Shown here in pieces: positions 1 through 6,087 of a stretch of DNA of 12,304 nucleotides (positions are counted from its first letter, which is position 1; each line of letters opens with the position of its first letter). The stretch comes from an uncultured Bacilli bacterium (GTDB taxonomy: Bacteria; Bacillota_I; Bacilli_A; RF39; UBA660): assembly GCA_947628245.1 (NCBI GenBank), contig CANQZH010000013.1, positions 1 through 12,304 of the forward strand. The letters are read 5' to 3'. Both the position numbers and the translations under genes were made by a program. The notes beneath the pieces were generated by a model. That model was not told the origin of the DNA. It worked only from the letters and a program-made list of their open reading frames with translations, and did no database searches.

Positions 1-722
1 TAGGTGAAACTGGTGCGACTGGACCTACTGGGCCAATTGGTGAAACTGGTGCGACTGGGCCTACAGGACCTACTGGATTAATTGGTGAAACTGGTGCAAC
101 TGGACCTACTGGACCTACTGGGCCAATCGGTGAAACTGGTGCGACTGGGCCTACTGGACCTACCGGGCCAACTGGACCTGCTCCTGCTTTAACTGCTACA
201 GCTTCAAGTGTTTTACCTGATGATCCTGCTGAAGCTACTATTGTTGATCAAGGTGATGGAAGTTATCAATTAAATATGCAAATTCCTCAAGGCCCTACTG
301 GACCAGCAAATGGTTTAAATGCATATGGTGAAGTATATCGTTCTACTAATCAAACTTTAACTTCTGCTGATACTACTCCAGTAGCTGTTGATTTTGACCA
401 AGCTGGTGAAAGTGTTGATGTTAATACTGCTACCCCAAATACTATCACTATTGAAGAAGCTGGTAATTATTTAATCAGTTATACTGCTGTAATAAATAAT
501 CAAGCTGCTGAAGCTACAACTGTAACTGTTAATAATGCTGGTAATACAATTGATAGCTTAACAACTGTTATAACACCTCAAGCAAATCAAGATACGACAT
601 ATACTAATATGGGAATTGTTCCTCTAGCAGTTGGTGATACTTTAACATTAAATGTTGCCGGCGCTACAACTTTAAATGGTACTTTAAATAATGCCTCATT
701 AACCGTTACTAAACTTAATTAA
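1..722 (+). CDS. Collagen-like surface protein with BclA-type C-terminal domain (5' end outside window)
   Basis: The reading frame is open from the left edge (first full codon at base 3) to a TAA at 720-722, so 239 residues are visible and the start is missing. Residues 1-59 are uninterrupted Gly-X-Y triplets rich in GPT, GAT and GET, the pattern of bacterial collagen-like triple helices. Residues 60-90 are a non-collagen linker, followed by a short second GPTGPA block. About residues 101-239 form a Thr/Asn/Ala-rich beta domain with the outline of the BclA C-terminal trimerisation domain (an opening AYGEVY strand, a GNYLISY strand and a closing ASLTVTKL strand). Proteins of this class are surface or exosporium filaments in spore-forming Bacillota. 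The ATG at 276 lies inside the linker with the frame open upstream, so it is internal. The terminator at 756-783 follows. The family call is firm; the location (cell surface or exosporium) is inferred. Confidence 0.9.
   Translation, partial: GETGATGPTGPIGETGATGPTGPTGLIGETGATGPTGPTGPIGETGATGPTGPTGPTGPAPALTATASSVLPDDPAEATIVDQGDGSYQLNMQIPQGPTGPANGLNAYGEVYRSTNQTLTSADTTPVAVDFDQAGESVDVNTATPNTITIEEAGNYLISYTAVINNQAAEATTVTVNNAGNTIDSLTTVITPQANQDTTYTNMGIVPLAVGDTLTLNVAGATTLNGTLNNASLTVTKLN
3..179 (+). repeat. Collagen Gly-X-Y tandem repeats with a 36/45-bp higher-order unit
   Basis: On top of the 9-bp GPT/GAT triplet rhythm there is a longer unit that starts each time with codons for Gly-Glu-Thr-Gly-Ala-Thr. 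Units begin at 3 (36 bp), 39 (45 bp), 84 (45 bp) and 129 (to about 179). They differ mostly at third codon positions and by one inserted Gly-Pro-Thr-type triplet. The array continues off the left edge. Such arrays commonly vary in copy number by slippage or recombination. Confidence 0.9.
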
Positions 723-755
723 ATTTTAACTTACTCCATTCCTTATTCTAAAATT

Positions 756-783
756 AAAAGACTGTTTTTTGAGCAGTCTTTTT
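756..783. terminator. Bidirectional intrinsic terminator between convergent genes
   Basis: A perfect 9-bp stem (756-764 with 774-782) encloses a 9-base loop. The A-rich left arm and T-rich right arm give a U-tract on either strand. It lies between the stop of the collagen-like gene (722) and the stop of the convergent LRR gene (785), so it can end both transcripts. Confidence 0.85.
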
Positions 784-784
784 A

Positions 785-2047
785 CTATTTAGAATTTTTA
801 CAAATATTATTTCTTTTTAAAATTAATTTTTTTACGTTATTCCAATATTCTAAATCTTCTTTTTGACCATTACTAATTAAATCTAAAATTTCTTTTTCAA
901 TTTCTTTAGTTTGATCATTTGATACAGGATCAGAATATTTTAAAATATCTTTTATTTCTCTAATTATTTCATTTTCTTCTTTAATATCATCTAAACTTAA
1001 TAAAGAATTTTTAATAAAATCATCAATATTTTTTATTTTTTTATCATAATCTTTAATTTGTTTTTTAGAAAATACTAAACTCAAATTAATAATTATATAT
1101 ATAAAAGTTATTATTAAAATTACAATTAACGAATTTTTAAAATCATAATTATTTAGTTTTGTTAAAAAAGTATAAATAAATATAAAACTTATATAAATAA
1201 TTGAACATAATTTTAAAGGTGCATTATTAAAATAATCTTCATTTGTTTTGTTTTTAACTAAATTGTTAAATATTAATACTATTATTAAAGCAATTGTATC
1301 ACTAATTAAACAAAAGTAAAAAATCATATCATAAGGATTATTAGTAAATTTTAGATCAATATCATTTATTGTATCAGGTAAATAAATGCTATCAACATTA
1401 TGTAATGTCATATTTATCTTATTTACTTCATAACCGTTAATTTTTGTTGGAATAATTATATTTTTAGCAAAACCATTATATCCAGTAATTTCAATTTTGT
1501 TATTAACATAATTATAATCATATTCTAATCTTTTATAATTAAAATCACGATAATCAGAATCATATAATATTTTTACATTAAGATTTTCATTTTCTTTTAA
1601 AGAACGACAATAATCATAATCATAACATTCTATTTCAATATCCTTAAAATCATCTTCATTTAATTCTTTCAAATTATATGAAATAACAATTTTTTTAAGA
1701 TTAGTATCTTTTTTTAAAGCATCTTTAGCAATAGATACAACTGAACTATTATTAATAGAATATGGTATTGTTAAAGTTTCACTAATACCATTATAATCAG
1801 TTATTTCAATTCCCCCATTAACATAATTATAAGAAAAATATTCAATATTTACATCATTAATTTTTTCATTGTTACTTAAAACTTTAACATCTATATTTTC
1901 TTTTTTAGCATATTCTTCACTATAACTATTTTTATTAGTAACTATTGTTAAGTCTTTTTTTACATATAATAGAATACTTAAAGAACTAACTACAATAACA
2001 AAAAACACTATAAAACCAATACTAGTTATAAAATTACCTTTTTTCAT
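785..2047 (-). CDS. Four-helix membrane protein with BspA-like leucine-rich-repeat ectodomain
   Basis: This is a 420-residue protein. A membrane helix at about 8-29 is followed by a region (30-239) with two related blocks, at about 70-125 and 177-230. Each has the pattern Y-N-Y-V-N-x-x-I-E-I-T-x-Y-N-G followed by a hydrophobic-I-P strand, typical of BspA-type LRR_5 repeats. Three more helices lie at about 240-263, 279-298 and 305-326. The tail (328-420) is charged and probably helical. Four helices place the LRR region outside and both ends inside. The start is the ATG at 2045-2047, three bases past the previous stop. A TTG-initiated frame from 2071 would overlap the preceding gene and the ribosome binding site. 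It is the last gene of the TIR/SPFH/LRR operon. The function is unknown; binding an extracellular ligand or cell-wall component is inferred from the LRR ectodomain. Confidence 0.8.
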   Translation of the reverse strand: MKKGNFITSIGFIVFFVIVVSSLSILLYVKKDLTIVTNKNSYSEEYAKKENIDVKVLSNNEKINDVNIEYFSYNYVNGGIEITDYNGISETLTIPYSINNSSVVSIAKDALKKDTNLKKIVISYNLKELNEDDFKDIEIECYDYDYCRSLKENENLNVKILYDSDYRDFNYKRLEYDYNYVNNKIEITGYNGFAKNIIIPTKINGYEVNKINMTLHNVDSIYLPDTINDIDLKFTNNPYDMIFYFCLISDTIALIIVLIFNNLVKNKTNEDYFNNAPLKLCSIIYISFIFIYTFLTKLNNYDFKNSLIVILIITFIYIIINLSLVFSKKQIKDYDKKIKNIDDFIKNSLLSLDDIKEENEIIREIKDILKYSDPVSNDQTKEIEKEILDLISNGQKEDLEYWNNVKKLILKRNNICKNSK

Positions 2048-2049
2048 TT

Positions 2050-3192
2050 TTAATTTATCCTTTCTCCACAATTAGAACAAAATTTAGCATCATTATCAAG
2101 TTTATATCCGCATTTAGGGCAATTATTTTGTTTCAATTTTTTTCCACAATTTTTACAAAAATTAGTATCAATTTCATTTAAAGTACCACAATTAGGGCAA
2201 GCTTTTTCACCTTCAATTTTAGTAAACGCTCCTGTTACTTGTGTACTTACTTTTTCACTTAATGGAGAAGATAGTCCACTCATCATTCCAAGTCCAACGC
2301 CAACATTAGTAAACTGACCAATAGCCTGATTTTCAGCAATTTTTTCACCAAGTTTATATCCTTTTTCATCTTGATAAGAATAACCTTCAGCATTTCTTTT
2401 GTATGCCATTGCATCACCAGTCATTTTTATTCTTTCAGCTTTTTCGCTTTCTTCAATTAACCCAATATCTTTTTTAATTTTAGCTTCAGCTACTTTAACA
2501 GATTGTTTAAAATATAATTCTTTAAATTCTAAATATTGTTTATCATCTTCTGGTTTAGCAATATTAGTTATGAAAAAATTATTTAATTTAATACCATATT
2601 CTTTAAAATCATCACTTAATTTTTGTTCTATTTCTTTACTAAATTTCTCTAACATTTGATCTATTTCAAAAATGCATATTTTTTCTTTAGTTATAATTTG
2701 AGCTATATAACTTTTAACTTTAACTAAAATTTGAGAATTAAAGAATTCATCAATACTAGCACCATCAAAATTTTTCTTCACTCCAACTAGTTTTAAAAGA
2801 ATCTTTCTTGAATCTTCAATTGTAAAACGAATTTCTCCACAAGCTCCTATTGCTATTGGAAATTTATAAACTGGTTCTAAAAATTCAATTTTACTACTGG
2901 TTCCCCATTTTAATGTTTTTAAAGCTTTATCAATAAAATATACTTCACATCTAAATGAACTTTTACCACCTGTAGGTATCTGCAATAATTTTCTTAATAA
3001 AGGAATATTATTGGTTTCCAACGTATATTTTCCAGGTTCAAATAAGTCTAATGCTTTACCATTGCTAAAAAAGACAGCTTCTTGCGTTTCATAAACTATT
3101 AACTGAGAAGAATTATTAAAATTTTTCTTAGGATAACGCCATACTAAATTGTCATCATCAAACTCTTTTTTAATTACTTCAAATAAAGCCAT
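2050..3192 (-). CDS. SPFH/Band-7 protein with two C-terminal zinc ribbons (YdjI-like)
   Basis: This is a 380-residue soluble protein with no membrane helix. Residues about 20-215 match the SPFH family of Bacillus subtilis YdjI (often annotated 'virion core protein'): a W-R-Y-P start, an EAVFF strand, an F-x-P-G-K-Y-T-L block near 51-58 and a K-x-K-I-F-like segment near 103-111. Residues 225-290 are charged, probably helical, with a Gly-rich stretch (297-306). The tail carries two zinc ribbons: Cys332, 335, 346 and 349, then Cys358, 361, 372 and 375. SPFH proteins oligomerise on membranes; YdjI works with the membrane proteins YdjG and YdjH in the PspA envelope-stress response. Here it sits between two membrane-protein genes: the TIR gene ends 4 bases upstream and supplies the AAGGAG ribosome binding site. 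Membrane scaffolding for its neighbours is inferred. The family call is strong; the role here is open. Confidence 0.88.
   Translation of the reverse strand: MALFEVIKKEFDDDNLVWRYPKKNFNNSSQLIVYETQEAVFFSNGKALDLFEPGKYTLETNNIPLLRKLLQIPTGGKSSFRCEVYFIDKALKTLKWGTSSKIEFLEPVYKFPIAIGACGEIRFTIEDSRKILLKLVGVKKNFDGASIDEFFNSQILVKVKSYIAQIITKEKICIFEIDQMLEKFSKEIEQKLSDDFKEYGIKLNNFFITNIAKPEDDKQYLEFKELYFKQSVKVAEAKIKKDIGLIEESEKAERIKMTGDAMAYKRNAEGYSYQDEKGYKLGEKIAENQAIGQFTNVGVGLGMMSGLSSPLSEKVSTQVTGAFTKIEGEKACPNCGTLNEIDTNFCKNCGKKLKQNNCPKCGYKLDNDAKFCSNCGERIN
2059..2067 (-). promoter_or_regulatory. Ribosome binding site deciding the LRR gene start
   Basis: On the minus strand GGAGAAAGG lies 11 bases before the ATG at 2047, inside the last codons of the SPFH gene. 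The spacing is slightly long but supports the ATG. The upstream TTG candidate start (2071) lies just 5' of this site and would leave it inside the coding sequence. Confidence 0.6.
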
Positions 3193-3196
3193 ATCA

Positions 3197-4978
3197 TCAC
3201 TCCTTACTAAGCTTTAATATTTCAACGTAATTTTTACTAATATATCCTTCTAATCCATATCTTGTTTTAATTTGAAGATATTCTGAATCTATATCATTTA
3301 AAACTGTATATATTTCATTTTGATGAACATAACCTACTACACTTGAATTACTATTTGCCTCTTTTCTTATTCTGATATATTCATTTATTACTTTAACTTG
3401 AACTTTACTATTATCAATTTCATTAGATTGAGGCAATAATTTAATTTGAGTAGTTCCATAACAGGCAATTACCATTATAATACTTATTACAATTAATATA
3501 ATGTAAAGTTTTAAATTATAAGGCTTAGAATATAATTCTTCAATTTTTTTATTTTGTTCAAGTTGTTCATTTTTTTCTTCTTCATTTAACATTAAAATAC
3601 TTGTTTTTAAAGACCATTTTGGTCTTATAACTAATAACAATAAATTAATAATAACAAATCCTAAAAAAATATAAGTAGGTTTGACACCATACGTAAATAA
3701 ACTAAATATCAAAACATTTTCTAAAATTATATTTAATGTGTAAAATAATTTAGATATCATATGCCCTTTTTTAGATGTAAATCCAACAAAAAATGCTATA
3801 AAAGTAGATAAAGCAACAATTAACTGAATAATATAGGAAATACTAAAATCATCTAAAGAATAAAAATCATATAAATCAATAAATACCTTACTGTTTGATC
3901 CATACAATCCTATCATCCATATAGCCATTACCAAAGACAAGACAAAAGTTATTATTATAAAACCAGGATTTGTTGATATTTTATACACATTAGTTTCATA
4001 AAATTTTTCTTCTTTTTTCTTTTCTTTTTCTAATATTTGTTTAAATTTTAAAAACATTTCTTCATCAATATCATTATTTTTTTTCGTTTCACCCATAATT
4101 TTTTCAATACCGTGAATTAAATCTTGCATCGCTCCAACTTTGTCCATATTTAAACTTTGAATCATTGAAAAACTATCAGGAAGTTCATAAGCATTCATTT
4201 TACTATAAACAGGAATTAAAGTTTTGCTATTATCTTTTTTTATTATTTCTAAATAACGACTCCATTCATTTTTAACCCATACTGCTTCTAAATTTTCTTG
4301 ACTCGTTCCAACAACCAACATTAATTTTGCACTATTAAGAGCTGAAAAAATATATGGTTCATATTCTGTACCTAATTTATCTTCTAAAGTTATTCTTGAA
4401 AAAAATACTTTATAATTTAAAGAAGTTAATTTTTCATAAATATCATTAGCTAAAACACTATCAATAGTTCGATTACCATTTTCATCTGTTTCTTTATAAC
4501 AAATAAAAATATCATAAGGATCTTCTTTAGAAGAAATATTCAAAATTTTCTTTTGAATATTATTAATATTTTTAGCTTCAGTTTGATATAATTCTAAAGC
4601 TTCACCATAAGAATTTTTAATAATATATTTATAATCAACATCATCAAATATGGAACTAGTAATTGTTCGATGACAAGTTGGAATTTTTTTCTTAGTTTTC
4701 GGATCATCAACATATTCAACACCAAATTTACATAATAATAAACCCCAATGAGCCTCAATTTGTTCATTATCAATTTCCAATATCGTTTCATATACCCCAA
4801 ATGATTTATCAAATTCATTAGCCAGTCTTAAGTTATTAGCACGATTATATAAGTTAACAATTTTTTCATCATTTAAATTTGGTAAAGTCATTACACTTTT
4901 ACAATATAAACATTTGCCAGTATTAGTATTTTCAATCGGTACAATATCTCCACCACACATTTTACACTTAAAAATCAT
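3197..4978 (-). CDS. Zinc-ribbon/TIR/five-transmembrane/SH3b protein
   Basis: This is a 593-residue protein. Its parts, in order, are: an N-terminal zinc ribbon (Cys5, 8, 23, 26); a helical, TPR-like segment at about 38-85; a TIR domain at about 154-297 (YDIFICY strand; FFSRITLEDKLG loop; E205 and E207 in the following helix; W234 and E238 in WVKNEW); a charged linker; five membrane helices at about 338-359, 381-400, 411-430, 434-451 and 490-509; and an SH3b domain at about 525-586 (YIRIRKEANSNSSVVG, then GLEGYISKNYVEI). Five helices with a cytoplasmic TIR domain put the SH3b domain outside, where such domains bind wall components. TIR domains are NAD-cleaving or protein-interaction modules; activity here is unproven. 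The start is the ATG at 4978, which has a well-spaced ribosome binding site and opens at the zinc ribbon. The ATG at 4993 would begin at the expected transcription start. First gene of the leftward operon. Similar Zn-ribbon/TIR proteins are, from memory, common in gut Bacillota, with no assigned function. Confidence 0.9.
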   Translation of the reverse strand: MIFKCKMCGGDIVPIENTNTGKCLYCKSVMTLPNLNDEKIVNLYNRANNLRLANEFDKSFGVYETILEIDNEQIEAHWGLLLCKFGVEYVDDPKTKKKIPTCHRTITSSIFDDVDYKYIIKNSYGEALELYQTEAKNINNIQKKILNISSKEDPYDIFICYKETDENGNRTIDSVLANDIYEKLTSLNYKVFFSRITLEDKLGTEYEPYIFSALNSAKLMLVVGTSQENLEAVWVKNEWSRYLEIIKKDNSKTLIPVYSKMNAYELPDSFSMIQSLNMDKVGAMQDLIHGIEKIMGETKKNNDIDEEMFLKFKQILEKEKKKEEKFYETNVYKISTNPGFIIITFVLSLVMAIWMIGLYGSNSKVFIDLYDFYSLDDFSISYIIQLIVALSTFIAFFVGFTSKKGHMISKLFYTLNIILENVLIFSLFTYGVKPTYIFLGFVIINLLLLVIRPKWSLKTSILMLNEEEKNEQLEQNKKIEELYSKPYNLKLYIILIVISIIMVIACYGTTQIKLLPQSNEIDNSKVQVKVINEYIRIRKEANSNSSVVGYVHQNEIYTVLNDIDSEYLQIKTRYGLEGYISKNYVEILKLSKE

Positions 4979-4984
4979 ACTACA

Positions 4985-4991
4985 CACTTCC
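4985..4991 (-). promoter_or_regulatory. Ribosome binding site deciding the TIR gene start
   Basis: On the minus strand GGAAGTG, one mismatch from GGAGGTG, stands 6 bases before the ATG at 4978. This favours the second in-frame ATG over the one at 4993, which overlaps this site. Confidence 0.65.
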
Positions 4992-5000
4992 ATTAAACAA

Positions 5001-5009
5001 ATTATAGCA
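5001..5009 (-). promoter_or_regulatory. Extended -10 promoter of the TIR/SPFH/LRR operon
   Basis: The minus strand reads TGCTATAAT, a perfect extended -10 element (TGnTATAAT). No good -35 hexamer lies at 17 bases; TTGCTA at 5028-5033 is 21 bases away. Transcription would start near 4994, leaving a leader of about 16 bases before the ATG at 4978. Confidence 0.7.
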
Positions 5010-5055
5010 TAATATTTTTTAATTTACTAGCAACTATAAATGATAAATTTTTTTC

Positions 5056-5084
5056 TAGACTTTAAAATATTATTAAATTATAAT
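5056..5084 (+). promoter_or_regulatory. Promoter of the P-loop ATPase gene
   Basis: A perfect TATAAT -10 (5079-5084) is preceded at 17 bases by TAGACT (5056-5061), four of six matches to the -35 consensus. The start would fall near 5091. AAAGAGG at 5095-5101 is the ribosome binding site, 6 bases before the ATG at 5108. It is divergent from the TIR promoter in the same 129-base gap. Confidence 0.7.
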
Positions 5085-5107
5085 AAAACATTAGAAAGAG
5101 GAAAATT

Positions 5108-6052
5108 ATGAAAAATATAATATCAAAAGATTTAATTAAACAAGATGAATTTGTTAGAGAAATAGTTGATGATGAATGTGACCGATTATATGATATCGAA
5201 TCATCTAGAATTATTTTAAATGGCGGAAGAGGAACAGGAAAAAGTACTTTATTAGAAAGAAATACTGAAAGAGAATTAGGTAGATTAAACAATCAAACAA
5301 TTTTAATGAAATTTGATGCTGCTGGATTTATTAAAGAACCTAATGAAATATTTAATGAAGATTTTTTTAATCATTATTATGAATTATTATTTGCTAAAAA
5401 ATTAGTTCTTTATATTAAAGTTAACTATCCTCTTCTTTTTAAAGCAAAGTTTTTAGAAATTAATGATGAAATAAGTAATTATCTTAATTTAACTGATGAT
5501 TATATTAATAATGTACTTTATAAAGATGTCAAACTTAATAAAGTATTTAAAATTAATGAAATAGTTCCAATAATAATTGAAAGAATTAAAAAAGAGCTAA
5601 ATGTTAATTATTTAAATTTAGCAATTGATCGATTTGATTGGATTAATAATGAAAGTATTACATCTCAAAAAATTTTAGAAAATTATTTTAAACATTTTCA
5701 TAAAACAATTTTAAGTATTGATGATGAAACTATTAATGTAAATAATTTGACTCCTAATTATCATGTAATGAGTATTAATTATTGCTATAATATAGCTGCT
5801 GTTAAAGAAATAATTATAAGAAGAATTGATAGTGAATTTCCAATAGAGATGTTAACTGATGATGTGTGTGATTATTTAATTAAACAAACTAGAGGAAATA
5901 TTTCTTTAATGCTTAATATTCTAAATGAATGGGTGTTAGATTATAAATGGGATCCTAAAAATTATAGTTTGGATTTAAGTGTTGTTAATCAAGAAATTGC
6001 TCATAATGATGCAGTTAGAAAACTTGGCTCTTTAACTAAATTTCATTTATAA
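5108..6052 (+). CDS. P-loop ATPase, AAA+/STAND-like, function unknown
   Basis: This is a 314-residue soluble protein. The Walker A motif is GGRGTGKST (39-47), and a likely Walker B is NLAIDRFD (170-177) after a hydrophobic strand. About residues 248-275 contain a helical segment with T-R-G-N-I-S-L-M-L-N, like the lid helix of ORC/Cdc6-type AAA+ proteins. The middle (80-165) is Asn/Lys/Tyr-rich, with no recognised domain. No membrane helix, HTH or nuclease motif was seen. The start has a good ribosome binding site. The gene is transcribed away from the TIR operon from the same short gap, and a hairpin begins directly after its stop. I do not recognise the family. A regulatory or partner role for the TIR module is suggested by position only. 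Confidence 0.8.
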   Translation: MKNIISKDLIKQDEFVREIVDDECDRLYDIESSRIILNGGRGTGKSTLLERNTERELGRLNNQTILMKFDAAGFIKEPNEIFNEDFFNHYYELLFAKKLVLYIKVNYPLLFKAKFLEINDEISNYLNLTDDYINNVLYKDVKLNKVFKINEIVPIIIERIKKELNVNYLNLAIDRFDWINNESITSQKILENYFKHFHKTILSIDDETINVNNLTPNYHVMSINYCYNIAAVKEIIIRRIDSEFPIEMLTDDVCDYLIKQTRGNISLMLNILNEWVLDYKWDPKNYSLDLSVVNQEIAHNDAVRKLGSLTKFHL

Positions 6053-6087
6053 AAAAAATGATATGCATTTTCCACATATCATTTTTT
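6053..6087. terminator. Bidirectional terminator, perfect 13-bp stem
   Basis: Bases 6053-6065 pair perfectly with 6075-6087 around a 9-base loop. Six A on the left arm and six T on the right give a U-tract in either direction. It begins at the base after the ATPase stop and overlaps the first two bases of the stop codon of the convergent gene at 6086, so both transcripts can end here. Confidence 0.9.

Noticed and set aside
276..722. A 148-residue protein starting at the ATG at 276
   Set aside because: The same frame is open to the left edge and encodes collagen repeats; this ATG is inside the linker of a longer gene.
2399..2659. Plus-strand frame of 86 residues
   Set aside because: It lies wholly antisense to the SPFH gene, which has clear family motifs; composition is that of a shadow frame.
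4154..4519. Thoeris defence system
   Set aside because: The TIR domain suggested it, but there is no ThsA-like SIR2/SLOG gene nearby and the TIR protein is membrane-bound; a different system is more likely.
4594..4818. Minus-strand frame of 74 residues
   Set aside because: It overlaps the TIR gene in another frame and has no ribosome binding site or domain.
5071..5089. Short AT-rich inverted repeat as an operator for the divergent promoters
   Set aside because: The arms are only about 5 bp of A/T and are expected by chance at this composition.
5062..5292. Minus-strand frame of 76 residues
   Set aside because: It is antisense to the ATPase start and its promoter, with low-complexity Ser/Phe/Leu composition.
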